From NCBI RefSeq assembly GCF_900091495.1, contig NZ_LT607413.1, positions 310,001-374,000 of the forward strand: DNA of 64,000 bases, written 5' to 3'. The position numbers and the translations under genes are program-made. This DNA comes from Micromonospora echinospora. GTDB lineage: Bacteria; Actinomycetota; Actinomycetes; Mycobacteriales; Micromonosporaceae. Positions 29,233-37,772 of the stretch are shown here, piece by piece. The notes beneath the pieces are model-generated. The model was not told the origin of the DNA and did no database searches. It was given only the letters and a program-made list of their open reading frames with translations. Position 1 is the first letter of the stretch. Every line of letters begins with the position of its first letter.

Positions 29233-30090
29233 ATGGGGCGCAGGCGGGACGCGGACCGGGTGGTCGCGCGGGTCGACACCGGTGAGGCCGAGCTGGTGCC
29301 GGACCCGGACCGCCCCGGGTCGTGGACCCTGCTGCTCGACGGGGCGCCGCAGTCGCACGTCGACCTGACCGACCCGACCCACCTGGAGTTCGAGTACGTG
29401 CGGCGGCTCGCCGCCGCGCTGGACCTGGTCGCCCCGACCGGCGTACCGCTGCGGGTGCTGCACCTCGGCGGTGGCGCGCTGACCCTGCCGCGCTACCTGG
29501 CGGCCAGCCGGCCCGGGTCGACGTCCCGCGTGGTCGAGGTGGACGGGGCGCTGGTCGAACTGGTCCGCCGGGGGATGCCCTGGCCGGCGCAGGCCCGGAT
29601 CCGGGTCCGGGTCGCCGACGCCCGCGAGGTCGTGGCGACCACGCCCGACGCCGCGTACGACGTCATCGTCGCCGACGTCTTCGCCGGTGCCCGCACCCCG
29701 GCCCACCTGACCTCGGCGGAGTACGCCGCCGAGGTGGCCCGGGTGCTGCGTCCGGACGGCTGGTACCTCGCCAACCTGGCCGACGGTCCGCCGCTGCGGT
29801 ACGCCCGCGCCCAGGTGGCGACGGTCCGGACGGTCCTGCCCCGGGCCTGCCTGGTCGCCGACGCGGCGGTGCTGCGGGGCCGCCGGTACGGCAACCTGGT
29901 GCTGGTCGCCGGCCGGGTCGAGCCGCCGGTCGCGGCGTTGACCCGGCGGGCCGCCGGGGACTGGTTCCCCGGGCGGGTGCTCGCCGGGGCGGAGCTGGAC
30001 CGCTTCGTCGGGGGCGCGACGGTGGTCCGGGACGCCGAGGCGACCCCGTCCACGCCGCCTCCGCCCGGGCTCTTCTCCGTCCGCCGGTGA
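29233..30090 (+). CDS. Spermidine synthase-like methyltransferase-fold protein
   Basis: 285 aa. Spermidine-synthase / class I methyltransferase fold. LRVLHLGGGALTLPRYLAA is the nucleotide-binding glycine loop, RVVEVDGALVELVRRGM carries the acidic residue after beta-2, and DAREVVA and YDVIVADVFAGARTP supply the later motifs. The family (fused or single SpdSyn-like proteins) is common in actinobacteria and generally has no proven polyamine activity. It is a single gene; the upstream neighbour ends in a repeat array. Confidence 0.75.
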   Translation: MGRRRDADRVVARVDTGEAELVPDPDRPGSWTLLLDGAPQSHVDLTDPTHLEFEYVRRLAAALDLVAPTGVPLRVLHLGGGALTLPRYLAASRPGSTSRVVEVDGALVELVRRGMPWPAQARIRVRVADAREVVATTPDAAYDVIVADVFAGARTPAHLTSAEYAAEVARVLRPDGWYLANLADGPPLRYARAQVATVRTVLPRACLVADAAVLRGRRYGNLVLVAGRVEPPVAALTRRAAGDWFPGRVLAGAELDRFVGGATVVRDAEATPSTPPPPGLFSVRR

Positions 30091-30148
30091 CCGTTCCGGG
30101 GCCGTCACACGGCCGTCCGGTGGTGGCGGGGGTCGGTGCCGGGCGTGG

Positions 30149-30154
30149 CAGAGT
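30149..30154 (+). promoter_or_regulatory. Possible -10 of a leaderless promoter (alkA)
   Basis: CAGAGT ends 6 nt before GTG 30161. There is no Shine-Dalgarno. Confidence 0.35.
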
Positions 30155-30160
30155 GTGCCG

Positions 30161-31063
30161 GTGACCGCCACCCGGATCCTGCGTCCGCCGCCGGAGCACC
30201 GGTTCGCCGAGACGGTACGCGCGCTGACCTTCAGCCCGTACGACCCGTGCGCCCGGATCGCCGCCGGGGCGTTCTGGTGGGCGACCCGCACGCCGGACGG
30301 GCCGGCCACCCTGTGCCTGCGCCGCCACGACGGCGACCTGCTCGCCGAGGGGCACGGGCCGGGCGCCGACTGGGTGGTGGAGCGCGCCGGGGCCATTGCC
30401 GGCCTGCGCGACGACCTGACCGGTTTCGCCGACCTGGCCGGCCGGCACCCGGTGGTGTCCCGGCTGGCCGCCCGCCACCGGGGGCTGCGGATGCCGGCCA
30501 CCGGCCGGGTCTTCCGGCAGTTGCTGCGCACGGTTCTGGAACAGAAGGTCACCGGCAAGGAGGCGTACCGGGCCTACGCGGCGACGGTCCGGCACTTCGC
30601 CGAGCCCGCGCCGGGGCCGTTCCCGCTGCTGCTGCCGCCCGACCCGGCGGCGGTGGCCGCCGCGCCGTACTGGGTGTTCCACCCGTTCGGGGTGGAACAG
30701 CGGCGGGCCGAGACGCTCCGCCGGGTCGCCGCCCTCGCCGACCGGCTGGAGGCGTGCGCGGACGCCGCCGAGGCGACCCGGCGGCTGACCGCGATCCCCG
30801 GCATCGGCCCGTGGAGCGTCGCCGAGGTGGTCCGGATCGCGTACGGCGACCCGGACGCGGTGAGCGTCGGCGACTACCACGTGCCGAACACGGTGAGCTG
30901 GGCGCTGGCCGGTGAGGCGCGCGGGGACGACGCGCGGATGCTGGCGCTGCTGGAGCCGTTCCGGGGGCACCGGGGACGGGTCTGCCTGCTGCTGGCCGTC
31001 GAGGGCGTGCACGCGCCCCGCTTCGGGCCGAGGATGCCGCTGCGCTCCTTCGCGACCTACTGA
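30161..31063 (+). CDS. alkA: DNA-3-methyladenine glycosylase AlkA-type
   Basis: 300 aa. Base-excision repair glycosylase of the helix-hairpin-helix GPD superfamily. The HhH and catalytic region reads LTAIPGIGPWSVAEVV followed by SVGDYHVPN, with catalytic aspartate D238. RQLLRTVLEQKVTGKEAY is the conserved helix lining the DNA site. Length and order fit AlkA-like enzymes that remove alkylated purines. An in-frame GTG at 30155 is possible, but the -10 spacing favours 30161. It is convergent with the next gene and overlaps it by 7 bp. Confidence 0.85.
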   Translation: MTATRILRPPPEHRFAETVRALTFSPYDPCARIAAGAFWWATRTPDGPATLCLRRHDGDLLAEGHGPGADWVVERAGAIAGLRDDLTGFADLAGRHPVVSRLAARHRGLRMPATGRVFRQLLRTVLEQKVTGKEAYRAYAATVRHFAEPAPGPFPLLLPPDPAAVAAAPYWVFHPFGVEQRRAETLRRVAALADRLEACADAAEATRRLTAIPGIGPWSVAEVVRIAYGDPDAVSVGDYHVPNTVSWALAGEARGDDARMLALLEPFRGHRGRVCLLLAVEGVHAPRFGPRMPLRSFATY

Positions 31064-31572
31064 CCCGGTCCGCCGGCCCGGCGGCAGAGCCGACGCAGGG
31101 TGGCCGCCAGCCAGCGGGCGTACCCGTGTTGGAAGGCCCGCCCGGCGGGGCCGGCCGCCCGCATGATCCAGCGTTCCGGACGGCTGAACGCGCGGATCTC
31201 GAACCAGACCCGGCCCGCGTCGTCGCGTTCCACCACGAACGCCTCCTCGCCGGCCGCCGGGTGACCGGGGAGCGTGCCGTACCCGAAACCGGCCCGGCGG
31301 TCGTCGTCGGCGGCCCAGACCACCTCGCACGGGGCGGCGAGCCGCAGCGGGCCGATGCCCAGCCCGGAGGTGACGGCGACGCCCGGCGCGGCCCGGGGCG
31401 CGTCGGCGGTGATCCGGACCCCGGCGGCGCGGTGCAGCCGCCAGGTGAGCACGGCCGTACCCGCCACCGCGAAGCAGCCGTCGGGAAGCCGGACCCGGTG
31501 CCGCACGTGCCGCCAGCCCGCCGGCAGGTCCCCGGTGCGGGTGGCCCCGACGTGCGGGTAGGTCAGCGGCAC
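31057..31572 (-). CDS. DUF1990 family protein
   Basis: 171 aa. It matches the DUF1990 pattern: PLTYPHVGAT at the start, a WRHVRHRVRLPDG strand, GFGYGTLPGHPAAGEEAF and a WFEIRAFSRPERWIMR C-terminal segment. The family is usually annotated as unknown. I chose GTG 31572 because GGAGG lies 5 nt upstream; GTG 31578 is the alternative. The last 7 bp overlap the end of alkA on the other strand. Confidence 0.75.
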   Translation of the reverse strand: MPLTYPHVGATRTGDLPAGWRHVRHRVRLPDGCFAVAGTAVLTWRLHRAAGVRITADAPRAAPGVAVTSGLGIGPLRLAAPCEVVWAADDDRRAGFGYGTLPGHPAAGEEAFVVERDDAGRVWFEIRAFSRPERWIMRAAGPAGRAFQHGYARWLAATLRRLCRRAGGPGQ

Positions 31573-31663
31573 GGGCACCTCCGGGGTTCGGCGCGGACCC
31601 GGCAAGCGTACGGCCGCCGCCGGCGGCGCGGAGCGGCCCGCGCGAACCGCCGGCCCGGCCGGC

Positions 31664-31876
31664 TCAGGCCGCCTCGCGCAGATCGGCCAGGGTCAGCGGG
31701 GTACGCCGGGTCAGCAGGTCCGCCAGCTCGGGGATCGATCCGGCCTCGCCGAGGACGTCCTTGCCACCACCGAACTCCGGGCGGTAGCGGCGCACCAGCC
31801 GGTAGCGGTACCGGCCCCGGATCAGCTCCGCGGTGACCCGCCAGCGCCCGCAGCAGCCGCAGACGAACTCGCGCAC
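31664..31876 (-). CDS. Small protein with CxCC motif, divergent from the ligase gene
   Basis: 70 aa from GTG 31876. The N-terminus reads VREFVCGCCGRWRVTAELI, followed by an Arg/Tyr-rich stretch (RGRYRYRLVRRYRPE). A C-terminal helix reads ELADLLTRRTPLTLADL. The three cysteines could bind a metal, but the set is incomplete for a classic zinc ribbon. A -10 (TACCGT, minus strand) ends exactly 6 nt before the GTG, which supports the start. Function unknown. Confidence 0.55.
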   Translation of the reverse strand: MREFVCGCCGRWRVTAELIRGRYRYRLVRRYRPEFGGGKDVLGEAGSIPELADLLTRRTPLTLADLREAA

Positions 31877-31882
31877 CCGGCG

Positions 31883-31888
31883 ACGGTA
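31883..31888 (-). promoter_or_regulatory. -10 element of a leaderless promoter (70-aa protein)
   Basis: TACCGT on the minus strand, ending 6 nt before GTG 31876. Confidence 0.5.
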
Positions 31889-32011
31889 GCTCTGACCTGC
31901 GCTTTTCCGGATCGACCACCGGTGACGGACACCCCCGACGCGGGACACACGGCACCGGACGCGACCGTGATGTGCCTCACCGTCGTCGGTCCCGTCTGGT
32001 TGACTGTCGCC

Positions 32012-33112
32012 GTGGAGCTGCCGCTGAACCCGCCGGTCGAGCCGATGCTGGCCAAGAGCGTCGCCCGGATCCCCACCGGGGAGCAGATGACCTACGAGCC
32101 GAAGTGGGACGGGTTCCGGTGCATCGTCTTCCGGGACGGCGACTCCGTCGAGCTGGCCAGCCGGGGCGGCAAGATGATGACCCGGTATTTTCCCGAGGTC
32201 GTCGAGCAGGCCCGTGCGCAGTTGCCGGAGCGCTGCGCGGTCGACGGCGAGTTGATCGTGATCCGGCGCGACGGCCCCGACGGGCAGCCCCGGCTCGACT
32301 TCGAACTGCTCGCCCAGCGGATCCACCCGGCCGCGTCCCGGGTGCGGCTGCTCGCCGAGACCACCCCCGCCGACTTCGTCGCCTTCGACCTGCTGGCGAT
32401 CGACGACGAGGTGCTGCTCGACCGGCCCTACCCGCAGCGCCGGGCCCGGCTGGAGGCCGCGCTGGCCGGGGTGCGTCCACCGGTGCACGTCACCCCGGTC
32501 ACCACCGACCTGGAGACCGCACGTCGGTGGTTCGACGTCTTCGAGGGCGCCGGCCTGGACGGGTTGATCGCCAAGCCGGCCGACCTGCCGTACGAGCCGG
32601 GCAAGCGGCTCATGTTCAAGGTCAAGCACGCCCGCACCGCCGACGTGGTGGTGGCCGGCTTCCGCTGGTACAAGTCCGGGCCGGTGGTCGGCTCGCTGCT
32701 GCTCGGCCTCTACGACACGCAGGGCCTGCTCCACCACGTCGGGGTCTGCGCCTCGTTCACCATGGCCCGCCGCAAGGAGCTGCTGACCGAGCTGGAACCG
32801 TACCGGGACGTCGGCGACGACCACCCGTGGGCGCACGGCGACCACGCGCGCGGCCAGCGCATCCCGGGCGGGGTGAGCCGCTGGACCGGCGGCAAGAACC
32901 TGGAGTGGGAGCCGCTGCGCCCGGAGCTGGTGGTGGAGGTCGGCTACGACGCGATGGAGGGCGACCGCTTCCGGCACACCGCCCAGTTCGTCCGCTGGCG
33001 GCCCGACCGCGACCCCCGCTCCTGCGGGTACGACCAGTTGGAACGCCCGGTCCGCTTCGACGTCGACCAGGTGCTGCGCGGTGATCCGGTGCCGACGACC
33101 GAGCCGAGCTGA
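32012..33112 (+). CDS. ligC: ATP-dependent DNA ligase LigC-type
   Basis: 366 aa. Nucleotidyltransferase plus OB-fold ligase. The adenylated lysine lies in YEPKWDGFR (K31). RCAVDGELIV and ADFVAFDLLA are the next motifs, followed by GLDGLIAKP and LMFKVKHARTADVVV (motifs IV-V). Length and the MELPLNPPVEPML start match actinobacterial LigC, which backs up nucleotide-repair and end-joining ligation. GTG 32012 was chosen over an upstream GTG at 31922 for that reason. The LigD polymerase domain is encoded separately at 37773-38798. Confidence 0.9.
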   Translation: MELPLNPPVEPMLAKSVARIPTGEQMTYEPKWDGFRCIVFRDGDSVELASRGGKMMTRYFPEVVEQARAQLPERCAVDGELIVIRRDGPDGQPRLDFELLAQRIHPAASRVRLLAETTPADFVAFDLLAIDDEVLLDRPYPQRRARLEAALAGVRPPVHVTPVTTDLETARRWFDVFEGAGLDGLIAKPADLPYEPGKRLMFKVKHARTADVVVAGFRWYKSGPVVGSLLLGLYDTQGLLHHVGVCASFTMARRKELLTELEPYRDVGDDHPWAHGDHARGQRIPGGVSRWTGGKNLEWEPLRPELVVEVGYDAMEGDRFRHTAQFVRWRPDRDPRSCGYDQLERPVRFDVDQVLRGDPVPTTEPS

Positions 33113-33139
33113 CGCCGACACGATCCTGGAGGGCAGGCT

Positions 33140-34738
33140 GTGCGCCGCATGACCCACCCGTCTCCGGCCCGCCGGGCCCGTTTCGCGCTGGCCGGGTTCA
33201 TCGCGGCGGTCCTGGTCGCCGCCGGCTGCACCCTGCCGACGTTCGCGCCCCGAGTCGAGGTGGAGGGCGAGGCGTCGGTGGCCCCGCTGGGTGCGAGCCC
33301 CCAGTGGCGGTCCTGCCCGGAGACCGCCGAGCAGGTTGCCGGCCGCGCCGCGCCGGGCATGCGGTACGAGTGCGCCCGGATCGCCGTACCGCAGCGGTGG
33401 AACACCACCGGTGGGCCGGCGACCGCCACCCCGGGCGGCGGCGCGACGTTCGAGATCGCGCTGCTGCGGGCCCGCTCCACGAAGCAGCGCGACCGGATCG
33501 GGTCGCTGCTGGTCAACCCGGGCGGCCCGGGTGGTTCCGGCGTCGACACGGCGGTCTACCTCTCCCTCGGGGAGCAGTTCGGCGGCCTGCCGGCCTCGGT
33601 GACCGAGCGGTTCGACATCGTCGGCTTCGACCCGCGCGGAGTGGCCCGCTCCAGCCCGGTCGAGTGCATCTCCGACACCGACCTCGACGCCAGCTTCGGT
33701 TACGACCCCGACCCGGAGTCGACCGCCGCCTTCGACGGTCTGGTCGCCCTCAACCAGCGGATCGGCCAGGCCTGCGGAGCGAAGTACGGCGACCGGCTGT
33801 CACTGTTCGGCACCGAGCAGGCCGCCCTGGACATGGACGCGGTGCGCGCCGCCGTCGGCGACGAGAAGCTAACCTACCTGGGGTACTCCTACGGCACTCT
33901 GCTCGGCGCGGTCTACGCCCAGCGTTTCCCGGAGCGGGTGCGCGCGCTGGTGCTCGACGGCGCCATCGATCCCCGCCAGAACGCGGTGGAGGCGTCGGAG
34001 GGCCAGGCGAAGGGCTTCGAGCGGGCGTTCGGCAACTTCGTCCGCTGGTGCTCCGCCAACGCCGACCGTTGCCCGCTCGCCCCGGACGCCCGGGCTGCGG
34101 TGACCTCAGCCGTCGACAAGGCCCGGGTCTCCCCGGTCCGGGGCGCGGACGGGCGGGAGGCCACCGCCGGCTGGGTCTTCTACGCGGTCATCTCCTCGCT
34201 CTACACCGAGCAGGGGTGGCAGGAACTGGCCCGTGCGGTCGACCAGTTGGCCGAGGGCGACCCGGCCGGCGTCTTCCGCCTCGCCGACGCGTACGCCGGA
34301 CGGAACCCGGACGGCACCTACACCAACCTGTTCGACGCCAACCTGGCCGTGAACTGCGCCGACGACGAGGAGCGGCCGAGCCTCGAACGGATCCGCCAGC
34401 TCCAGGGGCAGTGGCGCCGGGCGTACCCGCTGTTCGGGCCGGCATTGGCGGTGGGACTCCTGACCTGCGCGAAGTGGCCCGCCGAGCCCGATCCGTACCC
34501 GACCGGGAAGGCCGACGGCGCACCGCCGATCCTGGTGGTGGGCACCACCGGCGACCCGGCCACGCCCTACGAGCAGACCCCGGCGCTGGCCGCGATGCTC
34601 GGGGTGGGGCGGGTCCTCACCTGGGAGGGCGAGGGGCACACCGCCTACCCGCAGACCACCTGTGTCACCGAGGCGGTCGACGCCTACCTGATCGACCTGA
34701 CCGTGCCGGCGGAGGGGCTGCGCTGCCCGGCACGCTGA
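33140..34738 (+). CDS. Secreted alpha/beta-hydrolase (tripeptidyl aminopeptidase type lipoprotein)
   Basis: 532 aa. An export signal with a lipobox (AAVLVAAGC, about residue 30) suggests a lipoprotein. The catalytic triad is readable: GYSYGTLLG with nucleophile S250, the Asp in ILVVGTTGDPATPYE and the His in GEGHTAYP. The oxyanion region NPGGPGGSG and the C-terminal TAP-like domain match the SCO-type tripeptidyl aminopeptidase / proteinase family of actinomycetes. GGAGGGCAGG precedes the GTG start. Confidence 0.88.
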   Translation: MRRMTHPSPARRARFALAGFIAAVLVAAGCTLPTFAPRVEVEGEASVAPLGASPQWRSCPETAEQVAGRAAPGMRYECARIAVPQRWNTTGGPATATPGGGATFEIALLRARSTKQRDRIGSLLVNPGGPGGSGVDTAVYLSLGEQFGGLPASVTERFDIVGFDPRGVARSSPVECISDTDLDASFGYDPDPESTAAFDGLVALNQRIGQACGAKYGDRLSLFGTEQAALDMDAVRAAVGDEKLTYLGYSYGTLLGAVYAQRFPERVRALVLDGAIDPRQNAVEASEGQAKGFERAFGNFVRWCSANADRCPLAPDARAAVTSAVDKARVSPVRGADGREATAGWVFYAVISSLYTEQGWQELARAVDQLAEGDPAGVFRLADAYAGRNPDGTYTNLFDANLAVNCADDEERPSLERIRQLQGQWRRAYPLFGPALAVGLLTCAKWPAEPDPYPTGKADGAPPILVVGTTGDPATPYEQTPALAAMLGVGRVLTWEGEGHTAYPQTTCVTEAVDAYLIDLTVPAEGLRCPAR

Positions 34739-34740
34739 CC

Positions 34741-34782
34741 CGTCACCGTCACCGTCACACCCCCGTCACCGTCACCGTCACC
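34741..34782. repeat. Imperfect hexanucleotide repeat CGTCAC
   Basis: Two runs of CGTCAC units (34741-34757 and 34764-34782) fill the spacer between the hydrolase and GNAT genes. Confidence 0.8.
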
Positions 34783-34829
34783 GGCCCCACCGCCCGCACC
34801 GGCCAGCCGACTGTGCCATCCTCAGCGGC

Positions 34830-35282
34830 ATGTCTGACCTGGTGTTCCGCACAGCGGCCCGGGCCGATCTGCCTGCGGTGGTCGCCCTGCTCGCCGACGA
34901 CGTCCTCGGCCAGAGCCGGGAGGCTACGGTGGTCGACGAGGCGTACGAGCGGGCCTTCGCGGACATCTCCGCCGACCCCCGCAACCACCTCGTGGTCGCC
35001 GAGCAGGACGGCGAGGTGGTCGGCTGCCTCCAGGTCACCTACATTCCGGGCCTGGGCCGGCACGGCGCGGAACGCGCCCTGGTCGAGTCCGTCCGGGTGC
35101 GCGCGGACCGCCGGGGGGCGGGGATCGGCCGGGCCCTGATGACCTGGGTGGTCGACCGCGCCCGGGAGCGGGGCTGCGCGCTGGTGCAGCTCACCACGGA
35201 CAAGCGCCGGGCCGACGCGCACCGGTTCTACATCGGCCTCGGGTTCGTCGCCAGCCACGAGGGGATGAAGCTGCCGCTCTGA
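34830..35282 (+). CDS. GNAT family N-acetyltransferase
   Basis: 150 aa. A complete GNAT fold: DLPAVVALLADDVLG at helix 1, NHLVVAEQDGEVVGCLQVTY, the acetyl-CoA loop RADRRGAGIGRALMTW, and VQLTTDKRRADAHRFYIGLG with the C-terminal FYxxLGF motif. A substrate cannot be named. A weak -10 (CATCCT) lies 7 nt before the ATG, and a 15-copy heptamer array begins right after the stop. Confidence 0.85.
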   Translation: MSDLVFRTAARADLPAVVALLADDVLGQSREATVVDEAYERAFADISADPRNHLVVAEQDGEVVGCLQVTYIPGLGRHGAERALVESVRVRADRRGAGIGRALMTWVVDRARERGCALVQLTTDKRRADAHRFYIGLGFVASHEGMKLPL

Positions 35283-35385
35283 CCGGCTCCCGGCTCCCGG
35301 CTCCCGGCTCCCGGCTCCCGGCTCCCGGCTCCCGGCTCCCGGCTCCCGGCTCCCGGCTCCCGGCTCCCGGCTCCCGGCTCCCGGC
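35283..35385. repeat. Heptanucleotide tandem repeat, CCGGCTC x 14.7
   Basis: 103 bp of perfect 7-bp units starting right after the GNAT stop codon. The apparent ORFs through it in all frames (SREPGAG-type peptides) are artefacts of the repeat. Confidence 0.95.
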
Positions 35386-35771
35386 AGGATGATGCCTCCA
35401 CCCACCCTGTCGAGCTGCACGCACAGACGGGGCAGTCGGTGCTTCCTTCCCTCGACCCGGCCACCACCAGCGGCGCTGCCCTCCTACGCGGCCTCGCCTT
35501 GGCGCTGCCCTCTCCTTACGGCTTCGCCCCGGCGGTGTCGGAGGCACCAGCTCCGCACTCGCGGCGCACCAACACTCGATCGGAGCGGGACCGGTCGCCG
35601 ATCCTGCTCCACGGGCGGGGACCGTACCGGTAGCACAGGCGGGGCAGCTCTACAGTGCCCCGAACCCATGACTTCCTCCCCGGGAACGGAAGCGGGCAGG
35701 CGCGCCGCACCCGACCGGCACCAGCACCCGGCGGGACTTCCGCACCCGGCCAGCGCCCGAACGACACGGGG
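35386..35771. other. Non-coding spacer between two heptamer arrays
   Basis: I see no credible gene. There is an imperfect direct repeat (GCGCTGCCCTC near 35472 and 35502) and a small hairpin CGGGGCA/TGCCCCG at 35640-35662. The composition is less codon-biased than the neighbouring genes. It could be the decayed remains of a gene. Confidence 0.4.
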
Positions 35772-35875
35772 CACCGGACGCCGGACGCCGGACGCTGGGC
35801 ACCGGACGCCGGACGCTGGGCACCGGACGCCGGACGCTGGGCACCGGACGCCGGACGCTGGGCACCGGACGCCGG
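35772..35875. repeat. 21-bp tandem repeat built of three heptamers
   Basis: Units of CACCGGA-CGCCGGA-CGCTGGG. The first is 28 bp with an extra CGCCGGA, then three 21-bp copies and a truncated last copy. All lengths are multiples of 7, like the arrays at 29135 and 35283. Confidence 0.9.
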
Positions 35876-35904
35876 CGGAGAGGGCACGACGGGCGGTGCT
35901 GCAC

Positions 35905-35910
35905 TAGATT
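35905..35910 (+). promoter_or_regulatory. -10 element of a leaderless promoter (membrane protein)
   Basis: TAGATT ends 6 nt before ATG 35917. Confidence 0.55.
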
Positions 35911-35916
35911 CACCGC

Positions 35917-36819
35917 ATGGCACGGTGGGCTCGGTTGGCACCGGCGGCGTGGACGGCACGGCTGCCTCCCGTGGCCTGGCTGGTTCTCGCCGCCGCGCTG
36001 CTCGTCACCGCCGCGTTCACCCGCTGGCGTACGGTCACCGGCGACCCGGTCGTCGCCGCCGCGCTGGAGCAGAAGGTGGCGGCGGTGGGCGCGGTGGCCG
36101 GCCCCTGGCTCGTCGGGGCGACCACGCTGCTGGTGGTGACCCGGGCGGTGGCGGTCGCGGCCGGACGCCCGCAGCGGCTGCTCCGGCTGGTCGGCACCGC
36201 CCTGGCGGTCGTCCTCGTGGTGGTGCTCGGGGTGATCGCGGTGTCGCTGGTACGGACCCTCGACCCCTCGTTCGACACCGACCGGGGCCCGGTGTCCACC
36301 CAGCCCGGGCCGGCGCTGCTCCCCGCCGCCGGAGCGCTGCTGGCCTGCCTGGTGGGCATCTGGTCGGCACCCGCGCGTCCGGCCGTCGCGGGGCCGCCCC
36401 GGTCACGCTGGCGGCGTGCCGGGGTGCTGCTCCTGGCCGCCGGCTGGGCGACGGTCGCGGTCGCGGTCGGGCTGCCGTCCTGGCGGCGCGATTACCCGGA
36501 CCGGGTCGAGGTGGACGCCAGCCTCGACCTGGTCTTCGTGGCGCTGCCCTTCGCGCTGGTCGGTGCCCTGCTGGCGGTGCCGTCGCTGCTGCGTACCGGC
36601 ACGGCCCGCCGGCCGTGGCGGGAGGCGAGCCGGGGCTGGTCGATCGCCACGACGCTGGGCTGCGGCAGTTCGATCGGGGCGATCTGGTACTTCGTGGCGA
36701 ACGATCCGTACCGGCAGGAGGCCGGCATGTCCTCGGCCCGGCCGGGCGCGGGCACCGCCCTGGCGCTGCTCGGCTGCGTGTTGATCGCGGTCTCCGGGGC
36801 GCTCCCCGACGACCGCTGA
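35917..36819 (+). CDS. Polytopic membrane protein, family unknown
   Basis: 300 aa. About seven hydrophobic segments alternate with short charged loops: VAWLVLAAALLVTAAF, GPWLVGATTLLVVTRAV, LAVVLVVVLGVIAVSL, ALLPAAGALLACLVGIW, GVLLLAAGWATVAVAV, LVFVALPFALVGALLAV, and a last segment near the C-terminus. No catalytic or transport motif is recognisable. It stands alone downstream of the heptamer-repeat spacers. Confidence 0.7.
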   Translation: MARWARLAPAAWTARLPPVAWLVLAAALLVTAAFTRWRTVTGDPVVAAALEQKVAAVGAVAGPWLVGATTLLVVTRAVAVAAGRPQRLLRLVGTALAVVLVVVLGVIAVSLVRTLDPSFDTDRGPVSTQPGPALLPAAGALLACLVGIWSAPARPAVAGPPRSRWRRAGVLLLAAGWATVAVAVGLPSWRRDYPDRVEVDASLDLVFVALPFALVGALLAVPSLLRTGTARRPWREASRGWSIATTLGCGSSIGAIWYFVANDPYRQEAGMSSARPGAGTALALLGCVLIAVSGALPDDR

Positions 36820-36878
36820 GGCCCGTCGCCGGCGACCGCTGAGGCCCACTACCGATGGCGGCCAGTCCGAGCCGGTGG

Positions 36879-37682
36879 TCAGGCCCGGCAGAGGATCTCG
36901 CCGTGCAGGATGGTGAACCAGCCGTCGTCGGCGGCCGTCCACTCCCGCCACCCCGTCGACAGGCGGGCCAGATCCTCCTCCGTGGCGAGGCCGGACGCGC
37001 GCACCTGATCGGCCATGGCCGAGTACCGGATCCGGTCGGCCCACATGCCGCCCCACCACTGCCGGTCCTCCGGCGTGGCGAAGCACCACGTGCTGGCCGT
37101 GGCGGTGACGTCGGTGAACCCGGCGGCGCGGGCCCAGGAGAGCAGTCGCCGGCCGGCGTCGGGCTCGCCGCCGTTGGCGCGGGCGGCCCGCTGGTACAGG
37201 GTGAGCCACTCGTCCAGCTCGGGCACCCGGGGGAACCAGGTGAACGCGGCGTAGTCGCTGTCCCGGACGGCGACGATCCCACCGGGTCGGCATACCCGGC
37301 GCATCTCCCGCAGGGCCCGGACCGGGTCGGCCACGTGCTGGAGCACCTGGTGCGCGTGGACCACGTCGTACGCCGCGTCGGGCAGGTCCAGCGCCTGCAC
37401 GTCGGCGACCACGAAGTCGACGTTGTCCCGTCCCCGGGCGGTCGCCTCGGCCCGCGCGAGATCGAGAGCCTCCCCGGTGACCTCCAGCGCGGTCACCCGT
37501 GCCACCCGTCCGGCCAGGTCGACGGTGATGGTGCCGGGCCCGCAGCCGATGTCGAGCAGGGTCTGGTCGGACGCCAGGTGGGGCAGGAGGTACCCGGCGG
37601 AGTTCTCCGCGGTACGCCAGCGATGCGACCGCAGCACCGTCTCGTGGTGTCCGTGGGTGTAGACGTTGCGGGCGGCGACCAT
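36879..37682 (-). CDS. SAM-dependent methyltransferase
   Basis: 267 aa. Class I Rossmann methyltransferase. LLDIGCGPGTITVDLA is motif I, VTALEVTGEALDLARAEA carries the acidic motif II residue, DVQALDLPDAAYDVVHAHQV is motif III, and LREMRRVCRPGGIVAV follows. The rest resembles UbiE/MenG-type small-molecule methyltransferases, but the acceptor is not deducible. ATG 37682 has GAGGAGG 8 nt upstream. Confidence 0.85.
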   Translation of the reverse strand: MVAARNVYTHGHHETVLRSHRWRTAENSAGYLLPHLASDQTLLDIGCGPGTITVDLAGRVARVTALEVTGEALDLARAEATARGRDNVDFVVADVQALDLPDAAYDVVHAHQVLQHVADPVRALREMRRVCRPGGIVAVRDSDYAAFTWFPRVPELDEWLTLYQRAARANGGEPDAGRRLLSWARAAGFTDVTATASTWCFATPEDRQWWGGMWADRIRYSAMADQVRASGLATEEDLARLSTGWREWTAADDGWFTILHGEILCRA

Positions 37683-37772
37683 GACGGGGACCTCCTCGTT
37701 CCGGGTGCCCCGAACCTAGCCGCCCCTTCCCTGGATGCGGGACGCCGATCCCGCTAAGCGAGATCCGCCGCC

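Noticed and set aside
35439..35633. Possible 64-aa ORF in the spacer after the CCGGCTC array
   Set aside because: No ribosome binding site, no -10 at the usual spacing, atypical composition and no recognisable motif.
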